A program made the position numbers and the translations under genes. The notes under the pieces are model-generated. The model did no database searches and was not told the origin of the DNA. It saw nothing but the letters and a program-made list of their open reading frames with translations. From DASVDE01 sp036381235 (GTDB lineage: Bacteria; Actinomycetota; Thermoleophilia; Solirubrobacterales; 70-9), in NCBI GenBank assembly GCA_036381235.1, contig DASVDE010000004.1, positions 62,001-126,000 on the forward strand: a stretch of 64,000 bases of DNA, given 5' to 3'. This document shows positions 26,154 through 33,830 of this stretch, one piece after another. Positions within the stretch are counted from its first letter, which is position 1. The number at the start of each line of letters is the position of its first letter.

Positions 26154-26274
26154 AGCCGCCTCGCTTCCCTGGGCCTCCCCGCGCTCCTTGCATCTGACCC
26201 CGGTCGATCACATAGTGAGCGGGTGGGCTCAGATGCAAAAAGCGCCCTCTTTGGCCCAGGGAAGCGAGGCGGCT
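26154..26274. repeat. 121-nt long inverted repeat
   Basis: Outer arms 26154-26175 and 26253-26274 are perfectly complementary over 22 bp. Inner arms 26188-26197 and 26229-26238 pair over 10 bp, continued by CCC/GGG after a one-base bulge. The apical part contains a TCAC-ATA-GTGA mini-hairpin. The whole would fold as a rod of about 40 pairs in DNA or RNA. It could be a regulatory RNA, a single-strand or replication origin, a recombination site or a non-autonomous element. Confidence 0.8.
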
Positions 26275-26416
26275 GCACACGCTGCAATCGCAGCCCTGTT
26301 CGTAGCCCTCCAGGTTGCTGTGTCGGGCCCCATGACGGTTCATGTTCGGGCGGGTCTTGATTGCAGGGGCGAAAGATCCGAGGTGGAACATCAGGAAAGT
26401 GCGACCTCCCCGGATG

Positions 26417-26430
26417 CGAACATTTGTTCG
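26417..26430. promoter_or_regulatory. LexA-type SOS box upstream of the three-Cys-motif gene
   Basis: CGAACATTTGTTCG is a perfect 14-bp palindrome except for the two central bases. Its half-sites CGAAC and GTTCG match those of the Gram-positive/actinobacterial LexA box. It lies 25 bases before ATG 26456, where a bound repressor would block the promoter. This predicts induction by DNA damage. Confidence 0.65.
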
Positions 26431-26455
26431 TATTCCTCCCGATTAGGCTGGAGCC

Positions 26456-27184
26456 ATGGCAGACAGAAGCGCAATTGAGTGGACCGAGGCGACTTGGAAT
26501 CCCGTAACCGGCTGCGACAAGGTGTCGCCCGGATGCGCTCATTGCTACGCCGAGGCGTTTGCGGAGCGGTGGCGCGGTGTGGCTGGCCATCCCTATGAGC
26601 AAGGATTTGATTTACGTCTATGGCCGCAGCGCCTCGATCAGCCTCAGCGTTGGAAGCGACCTCGGATGATCTTCGTTAACTCAATGAGCGACCTCTTCCA
26701 TGAGCGCGTCCCGCTCGACTTCATCCGCCAAGTCTTCGACTCGATGGAGGAGGCGCATTGGCACACCTTCCAGATTCTCACGAAGCGGCAGGAGCGCCTT
26801 ATCGAGGTTGCCGACGATCTGTCCTGGCCCGAAAACGTCTGGATGGGGGTCAGCATCGAGAACCGCAGGTTCGTCCACAGGGCAGACGCCCTGCGTGAAG
26901 TTCCTGCTGCTGTTCGCTTCATCTCGGCTGAGCCGCTTCTTGGTCCTCTCGAAGGGCTAGAGCTCGATCAAATCGACTGGCTCATTGCTGGGGGTGAGTC
27001 TGGGCCGCGAGCGCGACCCATGAACGTGGAATGGGTCCGGGAGCTGCGGGATCGCTGCAGCGAGGAGGGCGTCGCGTTTTTTTTCAAGCAGTGGGGTGGC
27101 CGCACGTCAAAGGCTGGAGGAAGAATGCTCGATGGGATCGAGCATGACGAGATGCCTCCACCTCGACTGTTGCTCTCGGCCTAG
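26456..27184 (+). CDS. three-Cys-motif / phage Gp37-Gp68 (DUF5131) family protein
   Basis: A 242-residue protein with the family start AIEWTEATWNPVTGCDKVS and three cysteines Cys20-x6-Cys27-x2-Cys30, followed by CYAEAFAERW; later FQILTKRQERL and GESGPRARP, FFFKQWGG at the end. The cysteine triad is like that of radical-SAM enzymes and may hold an iron-sulfur cluster (inference). The family is found on phages and islands, often beside TcmP, as here. Its start follows a LexA-type box. It converges on tcmP and both genes end in one shared CTAG (27181-27184). Biological role unknown. Confidence 0.88.
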   Translation: MADRSAIEWTEATWNPVTGCDKVSPGCAHCYAEAFAERWRGVAGHPYEQGFDLRLWPQRLDQPQRWKRPRMIFVNSMSDLFHERVPLDFIRQVFDSMEEAHWHTFQILTKRQERLIEVADDLSWPENVWMGVSIENRRFVHRADALREVPAAVRFISAEPLLGPLEGLELDQIDWLIAGGESGPRARPMNVEWVRELRDRCSEEGVAFFFKQWGGRTSKAGGRMLDGIEHDEMPPPRLLLSA

Positions 27185-28302
27185 TCGCAGAACCGAATCC
27201 GAACGCCGGCAGCGAGTTGCTTTTGGCCTCCGCTGCGGTCAACTTCGATTTTCCCGTCCTTCTCAGCCGGGGCAAGCGTTTTTCCTTTGAGGTGACCGGA
27301 CACCCGGTACGGGGTCTCCAGCAGCGTTGCCTTTGCCGCTTCCTCGATGGTGAACCAGTTGCCCTGGAATTTCCCCCGCAGATGTTCAAGAAGAGGTCGA
27401 GTGTCCACCTCGCTTTGAAACAGAACCTCTTGTCCCTCGTCCGTCCTGGTGGCGATGTACCGCGTGCCCTCGATGGGGTCAACGGACCACATCGCGTCCT
27501 TCATGAGTTCTAGCCCTTTATCGTGCTGGGAAGCGAAGACTAGGCGGTAATCGTTGCCATCGGCGGTACGCAGCTGGAACGAGCGGACATGCTCCACTTT
27601 GCCCTGGCTGCCTAGCTGCTCCTCAAAGAGTCCCAGTAGGAACGCTCCGCGTTCCTCGCCCTCCATCTTGATTGCCTCGCGCCAGCGCTCGCTTCCGAAG
27701 AGGGAATTCATCGCATTCTCCTGGCCCTCACGCCCAACGAATCGGACCAGATAGGTGAGCGGGATGAAGATCAATGCCTCGCAGCGGCTGAACTCGAGGA
27801 AGCGACCTGCCAGGGACATTGACGTTGCGGCGTAGCCGAATGGATCAATGAAGGCAAAGGTGGGGATTAGCGTTTGGCCTTCTTCCCTGTGGATCTCCTC
27901 CACGATCTCGCCGAACGTCGTCTCGAACTCGCCGTGCTGGATATCGGGCTTGATATTGGCAGGCAGTTCGAGCGCCTTCACCTCGTTTTCCAGGTATTCG
28001 ATCCGTCTCTTGTCGTGCTCGATGAATAGGTAGATGAACTCAACTCCTTGCAGCTTCTCCAGCACGGGATGCTCTAGGAGGGCTTTGAGCATGATGAGCG
28101 GCGAACCGTCCTCACCTGTCTCATAGCGACCCGGCCCCGCGAATCCATCCACCAAGAGGAGGCGGGGCGGATTGGGGCGGCCTCGGGCAACCTTGACCGC
28201 TTGCTGCCCCATGACGGGCAACCACGCATCGAGATAGGCGCGGAGAACCTGATGCTTCGCGCGGGTGTGGTCGTCGCGCGGCCACAGGACAGGATCGGTC
28301 AT
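27181..28302 (-). CDS. tcmP: three-Cys-motif partner protein TcmP
   Basis: A 373-residue protein. LLLVDGFAGPGRYETGEDG (about 48-66) resembles motif I of class I methyltransferases. YLFIEHDKRRIEYLENEV fits the next strand and acidic residue, and FAFIDPFGY (about 149-157) stands where a catalytic DPPY-type motif would be. The family is named for occurring with three-Cys-motif proteins, and that partner is directly convergent. The C-terminal third looks like a winged-helix or specificity domain (inference). No Shine-Dalgarno is visible; a leaderless start is likely. Function not established. Confidence 0.85.
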   Translation of the reverse strand: MTDPVLWPRDDHTRAKHQVLRAYLDAWLPVMGQQAVKVARGRPNPPRLLLVDGFAGPGRYETGEDGSPLIMLKALLEHPVLEKLQGVEFIYLFIEHDKRRIEYLENEVKALELPANIKPDIQHGEFETTFGEIVEEIHREEGQTLIPTFAFIDPFGYAATSMSLAGRFLEFSRCEALIFIPLTYLVRFVGREGQENAMNSLFGSERWREAIKMEGEERGAFLLGLFEEQLGSQGKVEHVRSFQLRTADGNDYRLVFASQHDKGLELMKDAMWSVDPIEGTRYIATRTDEGQEVLFQSEVDTRPLLEHLRGKFQGNWFTIEEAAKATLLETPYRVSGHLKGKTLAPAEKDGKIEVDRSGGQKQLAAGVRIRFCD

Positions 28303-28318
28303 AGGTCAGGCAGACTAA

Positions 28319-28597
28319 ATGTCCCTGTGGTCGAAAACTCGTAAGCCGCTGGCGGTATCGTACGACCGAATGCCGAACGACCCGGAAATTGTCGCCGAGG
28401 AAATCGCTCAGGCCGTGGATGGCCGGATCGACTTCTATGAAGATCCCGAGACGGGCGAGTGCCACGTCTCGATAGAGACCGAAAACAGCGGAGACGCCAA
28501 GGGGGATGGCCCAGATCGCAAATCCGCCTTTGAGTCCCTCGTCCGCGCCGCCGAAGACGTTGGCTGGGACCCCCCGGAACCGATCGACCCTCCGTAG
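28319..28597 (+). CDS. acidic small protein, divergent from tcmP
   Basis: A 92-residue protein (ATG 28319; ATG 28370, beginning MPNDPEIVAEEIAQAV, is an equally good start). The core is strongly acidic (Asp/Glu-rich, ending DPPEPIDPP) with a predicted beta hairpin RIDFYEDPETGECHVSIETE. It is divergent from tcmP with 16 bases between start codons, so they share a promoter region. No family recognised; it might be an antitoxin, DNA mimic or regulator (speculation). Confidence 0.55.
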   Translation: MSLWSKTRKPLAVSYDRMPNDPEIVAEEIAQAVDGRIDFYEDPETGECHVSIETENSGDAKGDGPDRKSAFESLVRAAEDVGWDPPEPIDPP

Positions 28598-28824
28598 GCC
28601 TCGATCCGACGATCCGGCCTGCAATTGCCATGGTCGGAGAACAGGTGGGTAGCAGCCCGCGCAGGCTAGGCTGCCGGGATGCCTGACGACCCCAAGCGCA
28701 AAGCGGAATACGGCGAACAGCCGCAAACAGCCGAAACCGCTTAACCGGAATCATAATCCGCGTGTCGGGGGTTCGAGTCCCTCCTCCGGCATGGCGTTCT
28801 CCCTGGAAATCGGCAGGTTCGACC
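28598..28824. other. island right end and junction
   Basis: No clear gene. A possible 21-codon open frame (ATG 28680) ends at the right attachment copy. The tRNA 3' fragment at 28746-28792 lacks acceptor 5' and D-arm sequence, so it is not a working tRNA. Host DNA resumes after it. Confidence 0.55.
28746..28792 (+). repeat. attachment-site repeat, right copy (tRNA-Met 3' fragment)
   Basis: A perfect 47-base copy of 25021-25067. It begins in the anticodon stem and ends one base past the discriminator. Confidence 0.92.
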
Positions 28825-29415
28825 TCAGGGCGATTCACGGTTCTCTCGTTCGCGCCAGCGTCGTTCCATCATCCGAAACATCTGTGGGTAGATGATCAGG
28901 TGCCGGAACGGGTTGATCGCGGCCATGTAGGCGTTCCCCAGGAGTCCGTTCGGCTTCACGTAGACCGCCATCTGGCCCCGGTAGCCGCCGGTCCCATCAG
29001 AGATCCAGCCGAGGTGAAGGACGCCATGCACCGTTTGGTTTGCGATCTCGGCGGCGAACTCATCGTCGGTCAGGTAGAGCGAGGTGAACGGGAGCGCCGC
29101 GAACTCCGGCCCGGGTGCGGCGTACAGGTCCTGGGGCAACCGTTCGCGGAGCGTCGGCACCCTCGACCCGAGCCCCGAGCCCGGGTCGTCCAGACCAAGC
29201 CAATCGCCGAGCTTCCACCGCAGCGAAAACAGCGCCCGCGCCGCGCGGGACGGGGTCTCCGCCGGATCAGATGAGGCGAATCCCTCGACGAGGAGCGGGA
29301 ACTCGTCGGCTCGACCGGGCGTCGGCAGGGCCCAGACATCCTCGAGCTGGAAGTCGGGGACGATTTCGTGGATCCGCCAGGGCCGGGAGAGGTGGGCGGC
29401 GTGGGGAAGGGGCAT
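28825..29415 (-). CDS. DUF2867-type protein
   Basis: A 196-residue soluble protein. The start region HLSRPWRIHEIVPDFQLEDVW and the segments GWISDGTGGYRGQMAVYVKP and INPFRHLIIYPQMFR match the DUF2867 pattern I know from actinobacteria, where it often follows NAD-dependent epimerase-like or polyketide-cyclase-like proteins. Function unknown. I start at ATG 29415; a longer frame to 29454 overlaps the next gene. It lies eight bases after the membrane-protein gene and is probably under the neighbouring TetR. Confidence 0.65.
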   Translation of the reverse strand: MPLPHAAHLSRPWRIHEIVPDFQLEDVWALPTPGRADEFPLLVEGFASSDPAETPSRAARALFSLRWKLGDWLGLDDPGSGLGSRVPTLRERLPQDLYAAPGPEFAALPFTSLYLTDDEFAAEIANQTVHGVLHLGWISDGTGGYRGQMAVYVKPNGLLGNAYMAAINPFRHLIIYPQMFRMMERRWRERENRESP

Positions 29416-29423
29416 CTGCAGCC

Positions 29424-29873
29424 TTACGCCGCCAGCGCGGACACGATGAAGCACGCGGTCGCGGCAGCGACGAGCAGATTGATCGCGTAAAACCAGAAGA
29501 CGAGTGAGATCGCCAAGTATGCGGCGGGAATTGCGATCGTGAGCGCGCGCAGGCCGCCGATTTGCCCCACCAGATCGAAATCATGGGTCCCGATCAGCAG
29601 GCAGATCAATCCGAAGGCGAAGCCACCGAGGCCGTGGCTGACGTTGAAGCCAAGCCAGAGCCTCCAGATCGATGGCGTCGCGGCGTCGCCGGGAAAGAGA
29701 GCCCTGAATTTCATGCCGCTGTCTTTCATCGCCAACATCGTCGAATCTTTGATCGGCGTGAGAAACGTGGGGCGCACCGCGTCCATTACCGCCACCACCG
29801 CGTGCCCGCCGGCGGCAAGCATCAGCGTGATCGCGCCGGCGTTGAACCATGTCTGGGCGGCACCTGAACTCAT
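29424..29873 (-). CDS. four-helix membrane protein
   Basis: A 149-residue protein with about four transmembrane helices (residues 12-30, 74-92, 104-122, 126-147) and a polar loop at 35-65 (PTFLTPIKDSTMLAMKDSG). Similar small LIC-type hydrophobic proteins are common in actinobacteria, without known function. It is divergent from the TetR gene; a palindrome lies just upstream of its start, suggesting TetR control. Confidence 0.65.
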   Translation of the reverse strand: MSSGAAQTWFNAGAITLMLAAGGHAVVAVMDAVRPTFLTPIKDSTMLAMKDSGMKFRALFPGDAATPSIWRLWLGFNVSHGLGGFAFGLICLLIGTHDFDLVGQIGGLRALTIAIPAAYLAISLVFWFYAINLLVAAATACFIVSALAA

Positions 29874-29877
29874 TCCT

Positions 29878-29891
29878 ATACGGTAGCGTAT
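29878..29891. promoter_or_regulatory. candidate TetR operator
   Basis: ATACG-GTAG-CGTAT is an inverted repeat of 5-bp arms with a 4-base spacer, placed five bases from the start of the membrane-protein gene and 54 bases from the TetR start. Size and location fit autoregulation and control of the divergent operon. A 10-bp direct repeat (GGGTTCATCG at 29919 and 29932) lies nearer the TetR start. Confidence 0.45.
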
Positions 29892-29944
29892 GGGAGAGCA
29901 CCCGGGCGCTTCCCCCTAGGGTTCATCGCTTGGGTTCATCGGCG

Positions 29945-30499
29945 ATGGCACTCACACGAACACCGCGCAGCAGCTGGATCGAGGAGGGCTTGCGCGCTCT
30001 CGGTGAGGGCGGGCCGGAAGCCGTACGCATCGAGTCGCTCGCGCGCGCGTTGGGCGTCAGCAAGGGCGGGTTCTACTGGCATTTCGACGATCGAGGAGCT
30101 CTCTTGGGGGAGCTTCTCGACGCCTGGGAGCGGAAGATGGTCGACGACGTGATCGAGCGCGTCGAGCGCGAGGGCGGCGACGCAAGGGTCAAGCTATGGC
30201 AGTTGTTTGCGCTCGCCTCCACCAGCGAGACCCGCAGCTTGATGAAGATCGAGCTCGCAGTCCGCGACTGGGCCCGGCACGACAAAGGTGTCGCGTCGCG
30301 CCTTCGACGTGTAGACAACCGGCGGATGGATTACATGCGCCTGCTCTTTGCCGGCTTTTGCGCCGATGAGAAAGATGTCGAGGCCCGCTGCATGCTTGCC
30401 TTTTCGCTGTTCATCGGTAGCAACTTCATTGCCGCCGAGCACGGCGCGCTCAGCCGCGCGGAAGTCCTGGAGCTCGCGATGAAGCGTCTCGAAGCCTGA
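29945..30499 (+). CDS. TetR family transcriptional regulator
   Basis: A 184-residue regulator. The N-terminal DNA-binding domain has RIESLARALGVSKGGFYWHF (helix-turn-helix, about residues 27-46), followed by a helical ligand-binding part. ATG 29945 removes an upstream stretch that is not family-like. Divergent from a membrane-protein/DUF2867 pair that it probably represses. Ligand unknown. Confidence 0.88.
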   Translation: MALTRTPRSSWIEEGLRALGEGGPEAVRIESLARALGVSKGGFYWHFDDRGALLGELLDAWERKMVDDVIERVEREGGDARVKLWQLFALASTSETRSLMKIELAVRDWARHDKGVASRLRRVDNRRMDYMRLLFAGFCADEKDVEARCMLAFSLFIGSNFIAAEHGALSRAEVLELAMKRLEA

Positions 30500-30630
30500 T
30501 AACGGCCAAGTCGGCGCAGCGCTGACTGGCTTCTTCCGCTTGCGTCGTGCACCGGAACTTGTGACAAGGGGCCAAATGGCCTTGGCCGGTCGGCCATAGG
30601 CAGCTTGAGACTGGACGGCGAGACTGAGTC

Positions 30631-31131
30631 ATGGCCCGAGTCGAAGACCTCATGATCTCCACCGCAGCGCCCTCAGATGCGGAGCGGTCGTGTGCGATCT
30701 ATAACGCGGCGATGGTGGAGCGGGGATCGACCTTCGAAACAGAGCCGCGATCGGTCGAAGATTTTTCCAGCCGCATCGCCTCCGAGCGGTTTCCGTTTCT
30801 CGTTGCCAGGGAGGATGAAGAGGTCGTCGGCTGGGCGGGGCTCGGCCGGTACAGCGACCGCCCCTGTTACGCGGGGATCGGCGAGTGCAGCATCTATGTG
30901 GCGGTCGAGCAGCGAGGGAGGGGAATCGGCACGGCGCTGACAGAAGCGCTCGCCACTGAAGCTGCCCGCCGCGGTTTCCACAAGCTGATCGGCAAGCTGT
31001 TCACCGACAACATCGCCAGCATCCGGTTGGTCGAGCGTTGTGGGTTCTCGCCGGTTGGCACGCACCGCCGGCATGGGCAGCTCGACGGTGAGTGGCGCGA
31101 CGTCCTCGTGGTGGAGCGGATACTCGGCTAA
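30631..31131 (+). CDS. GNAT acetyltransferase (phosphinothricin/ArsN-like)
   Basis: A 166-residue GNAT enzyme: AIYNAAMVERGSTFETEP at the start and the acetyl-CoA loop VEQRGRGIGTALTEAL (motif A, about 97-112), then NIASIRLVERCGFSPVG. The combination resembles phosphinothricin N-acetyltransferase and ArsN-type enzymes that acetylate the amine of small toxic amino acids. The substrate in this organism is unknown. It overlaps the convergent lipoprotein gene by four bases (CTAA). Confidence 0.82.
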   Translation: MARVEDLMISTAAPSDAERSCAIYNAAMVERGSTFETEPRSVEDFSSRIASERFPFLVAREDEEVVGWAGLGRYSDRPCYAGIGECSIYVAVEQRGRGIGTALTEALATEAARRGFHKLIGKLFTDNIASIRLVERCGFSPVGTHRRHGQLDGEWRDVLVVERILG

Positions 31132-31574
31132 TCGGCGTGAGCGCTCCAGGTGACGCCGGTGGTCACGCAGTTCGTGCCAAAGGCGCTGCCGCGGCGGCGT
31201 GAGAGGTTGCCCGATGCCTCGGAGCCGTGCAGCTCACCGTCGACATGGGCGATGCCGCCCGTCTCCAACACGCCACCCATCGCGAAGGCGCCGTCGTAGA
31301 TCTGGGTGCCGCCGAGGTTGATCGTGTTCTCGTGGACCTGGCCGTCCTCGCAGCGGGCGCGCCAGTCGAAGCTAAGGTCGAGGATCGCCCTCGGGGTCGC
31401 GGTGAACGTGATCGGCAGACCCTGGTCTGTGGTTCCAACGTAGGTGCGAACCCCGGATGCTCCCGTGTCGGAGGAAACGGTGACCGTCGACGTAACCGTG
31501 GAGGTCTGGTCATCTGAACCGCCGCACCCGACGAGGCCCAGCGCAACGATCGCGATTGCCATGAGTCTTCTCAT
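31128..31574 (-). CDS. lipoprotein, unknown function
   Basis: A 148-residue lipoprotein: start MRRLMAIAIVALGLVGCGG with a lipobox ending at Cys17, then a Thr/Ser/Val-rich linker and a beta-rich domain with two further cysteines (RARCEDG, GTNCVTT). A good AGGGAGA precedes ATG 31574. The domain looks like the small beta-barrel proteins common on actinobacterial surfaces; I cannot name it. It lies 22 bases after the methyltransferase gene. Confidence 0.75.
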   Translation of the reverse strand: MRRLMAIAIVALGLVGCGGSDDQTSTVTSTVTVSSDTGASGVRTYVGTTDQGLPITFTATPRAILDLSFDWRARCEDGQVHENTINLGGTQIYDGAFAMGGVLETGGIAHVDGELHGSEASGNLSRRRGSAFGTNCVTTGVTWSAHAD

Positions 31575-31596
31575 TCTCCCTGCCGATGCTATGTCC

Positions 31597-32346
31597 CTAT
31601 GGCTCGGAGATGACCAGCCGCAGCGAGCCGTCAACGGATTGTCGATCTCGCAAATGCCCGTGTTCGGCGTCCCAGGCGCCGGACTCGAGAGCGCTCGCGA
31701 GGCGCGCGACCATCCGCTCCTCCACACCCGGCTCGAGCAACGCCCACATCGACTGCGAGGCGCGTACCGCCGGATCGAGCAGAGCCTCGGGCCGTGACCA
31801 GAATGCCTCGAAGAACCCGTCCTCGCAATCGGCGGGCGTCGGGATCCGCTCGACGCGGGTTCGACCGCCAAGCGCTGCCACCACATCCTCGATCGCCGGG
31901 AAACGCGGCCGCTCGATCTCCAGCCCTTCGCGCAGGAACTCCTTCTGCCAGGCAGGGAGGAAGTCAAGGTCGAAGGTGAAGACAACCACGGGACCGCGGG
32001 CAACCCGGCGCATCTCGGCCAGGCCTGCTTCCGGGGGCTCCCAGTGGTGGATGGTGACGCAGGCCATCGCCGCGTCGACCGCATCGTCATCGAAGGGAAG
32101 CGCTTCAGCTCGCGCATCGATCGCCGGAGCAGCCCCGGGCGATCGCTGCGCCCGCATCGTCGCGCTCGGCTCGACCGCGAGCAGCCAACGATCGAGCGGC
32201 TCGTATGAGCCGCTGCCCGCCCCCACGTTGACCACGGTGCGCGCATCGCCAAGCGCGGCGTGGATGCGCGCCGCTATCCGCGGGTCGGCCCGCCGGTGCC
32301 GCGCGTAGGTGCGTCCGTGCTTCTCGTAGTCGACACTGGGCGCCAT
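31597..32346 (-). CDS. SAM-dependent class I methyltransferase
   Basis: A 249-residue methyltransferase. Motif I is VVNVGAGSGSYE, the acidic motif II residue is in LAVEPSATMRAQR, and ALPFDDDAVDAAMA is the post-motif segment of the Methyltransf_11 type. Substrate not predictable. It probably shares a transcript with the downstream lipoprotein gene. Confidence 0.85.
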   Translation of the reverse strand: MAPSVDYEKHGRTYARHRRADPRIAARIHAALGDARTVVNVGAGSGSYEPLDRWLLAVEPSATMRAQRSPGAAPAIDARAEALPFDDDAVDAAMACVTIHHWEPPEAGLAEMRRVARGPVVVFTFDLDFLPAWQKEFLREGLEIERPRFPAIEDVVAALGGRTRVERIPTPADCEDGFFEAFWSRPEALLDPAVRASQSMWALLEPGVEERMVARLASALESGAWDAEHGHLRDRQSVDGSLRLVISEP

Positions 32347-32389
32347 TGCGCGACCCTAACAGTGGTCATCGAACCTCGCCGCTACTGCC

Positions 32390-33340
32390 TCAGCGCGTCC
32401 AATCGGGATCGATGAAGCCGTTGCTCGAATGGCGAATCCGGCGCAGGTTGCTTCCGTCGACCCGCATGGTGACGAGGTCGAAATCGATCCCCGCGCCGCG
32501 CGCGAAGACGATGCTGCGGCCGTTTGGCGAGAAGTCGGGCGCGAAGTCGATGGCGTCGTCCCCCACGTTCGTCAGGCGACGGCCATCGCGCCCGTCGCTG
32601 TGCATGAGGAAGATGCCGCTGTCGGCGCCTTTGGTGCCGTCGTAGGCGATCCACCTGCCGTTGGGCGAGAAGACGGGGTCCCGGGCTGAGCCGCCGTCGT
32701 CGGTGAGTCGGCGTTTGCCCCCGCCGCGAACCGGCATGGCGTAGATCCGCGCGCCGGCGGGGTCGTCCTGTGAGAAGACGACCTCCCTCCCGTCGGGCGA
32801 GAACGACGGTCCGGTCTGGTCACGTCGATCGTCGGTGAGCTGCCTGACCCCTTCGCCGTTGGCGCGCATCAGATACAGATCGGCGTCTCCGCCCCTATAG
32901 ATGGAGAGAACCACCTGGCGGCCATCGAACGACATCGCCAACGAGAAGAGGTTGGCGTGGCGAAATTGCCTCACCCGGTGCGCGTGGCGACCGTTTCCGT
33001 TGGCGACGAAGACGTCGACGTGGAAGTCCGCCGGACAAGGGCCGCAAGGCGTCGGCTGCGAGTTGGCGAAGACCATCCGGCGTCCGCTCGCCGCAAGCGA
33101 CACACCATCGACGAGCCCCCGCCGCAGGCGTTGCCGCCGCCCGCCGGTCGGGCTCATCGAGAAGATTCCCGCATCGCGGCGCGTGGTCAAGTGGACGATT
33201 CGCGCATGGCCGGCCGCCCTACTAGCCTGCCGTTCGCCGGCGGCGCCGGGGACCCCGAGCGCAGCCAGGAAGGCGAACCCGCACCCGATCGCCGACAGCC
33301 CGATGAGCACTCCACGTCTGCCGCTCACTCTGGCAAGCAT
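32390..33340 (-). CDS. secreted TolB/PD40-type beta-propeller protein
   Basis: A 316-residue protein with an N-terminal signal (GVLIGLSAIGCGFAFLAALG) and repeated propeller strands of the PD40 type: SFSPDGREVVFSQ, VFSPNGRWIAYDG and DFSPNGRSIVFARG. It resembles the propeller of TolB without its N-terminal domain. Such proteins bind peptides or partners at the cell surface. It is 21 bases downstream of the SRPBCC gene. Confidence 0.8.
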   Translation of the reverse strand: MLARVSGRRGVLIGLSAIGCGFAFLAALGVPGAAGERQASRAAGHARIVHLTTRRDAGIFSMSPTGGRRQRLRRGLVDGVSLAASGRRMVFANSQPTPCGPCPADFHVDVFVANGNGRHAHRVRQFRHANLFSLAMSFDGRQVVLSIYRGGDADLYLMRANGEGVRQLTDDRRDQTGPSFSPDGREVVFSQDDPAGARIYAMPVRGGGKRRLTDDGGSARDPVFSPNGRWIAYDGTKGADSGIFLMHSDGRDGRRLTNVGDDAIDFAPDFSPNGRSIVFARGAGIDFDLVTMRVDGSNLRRIRHSSNGFIDPDWTR

Positions 33341-33361
33341 CTCATTCGCCCCGGCGGCTTT

Positions 33362-33814
33362 TCAACCGTCCCTCGACGGGGCCGCCGCCGATCCCTCGCC
33401 CGCCAACGCGACGATCTGGCGCTGGGATGGGGGGAGCGCACGGGCGGCGCCGGGGCCCATGATCCGCCGCCACAGGGGAGCCAACGGCCCTTCGATGTAG
33501 ATCGTGTTGGTGAGGCGGCTGCCGCCGTCGCGCGGCTCGACCAGATGACGATGGCCCATGCGCGCCCCGGGCAAGCGCGCCTCGTCGGTGAACAGGCCCC
33601 CTTCTTCGAACTCGACCACTTGGAAGCGCAGGCGTAGTCCGGTGGTGAAGATGAGCTTGGCCTCTGCCCCGAGCACCAGCGGACCGTCGAGGTCGGCGCG
33701 CTTCAGCGCCGGGTTCCACCTGGGCCATGCGTCGGCGTCTGCGTAGGCTCGCCGCCAAACCGCCGACGGCGCCACCTCGGCGTCCAAGCTGCTCGTCGTC
33801 TCCCAATGGCTCAT
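33362..33814 (-). CDS. SRPBCC family protein
   Basis: A 150-residue START/Bet v1-like protein: start SHWETTSSLDAEVAPSAVW, then WPRWNPALKRADLDGP and a terminal helix. The helix-grip pocket binds hydrophobic ligands, and relatives include polyketide cyclases and aromatase-like proteins. I chose ATG 33814 because the upstream membrane-protein gene ends at 33831. Ligand unknown. Confidence 0.75.
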   Translation of the reverse strand: MSHWETTSSLDAEVAPSAVWRRAYADADAWPRWNPALKRADLDGPLVLGAEAKLIFTTGLRLRFQVVEFEEGGLFTDEARLPGARMGHRHLVEPRDGGSRLTNTIYIEGPLAPLWRRIMGPGAARALPPSQRQIVALAGEGSAAAPSRDG

Positions 33815-33830
33815 TTGCCGATGGCTGCGA

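Larger units (their letters stand above)
25830..26416. other. gene-free island region with two strong inverted repeats
   Basis: Nearly 600 bases between the HEPN-like gene and the three-Cys-motif gene hold no convincing coding sequence. They contain a perfect 12-bp hairpin (26003-26029), a TTGACA at 26115-26120 and the 121-nt inverted repeat 26154-26274. Reading frames across the inverted repeat have no codon bias and no family-like sequence. Confidence 0.6.
25021..28792. mobile_element. integrated island at tRNA-Met, no integrase
   Basis: A 47-bp perfect direct repeat (25021-25067 and 28746-28792) comprises the anticodon-arm-to-3'-end of tRNA-Met plus one base. The left copy belongs to the complete tRNA; the right copy is a 3' fragment with no 5' half. 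Between them is about 3.7 kb of visibly AT-richer DNA with different codon use, carrying a HEPN-like gene, a three-Cys-motif gene, TcmP, an acidic small protein and several hairpins. This is the footprint of tyrosine-recombinase integration into a tRNA gene, but no recombinase is present, so it is a satellite or decayed element. Confidence 0.88.

Noticed and set aside
26134..26478. A 114-codon plus-strand open frame across the long inverted repeat
   Set aside because: It is built from the inverted repeat, has no family-like sequence and runs into the three-Cys-motif gene in another frame.
25067..28745. An integrase or excisionase gene in the island
   Set aside because: I looked for tyrosine and serine recombinase motifs and found none in any frame.
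28746..28792. A second tRNA-Met gene
   Set aside because: Only the 3' part is present; the acceptor 5' strand and D-arm are missing.
30576..30597. ATGGCC/GGCCAT inverted repeat between the TetR and GNAT genes
   Set aside because: Only six pairs with a ten-base loop, easily expected by chance in GC-rich DNA.
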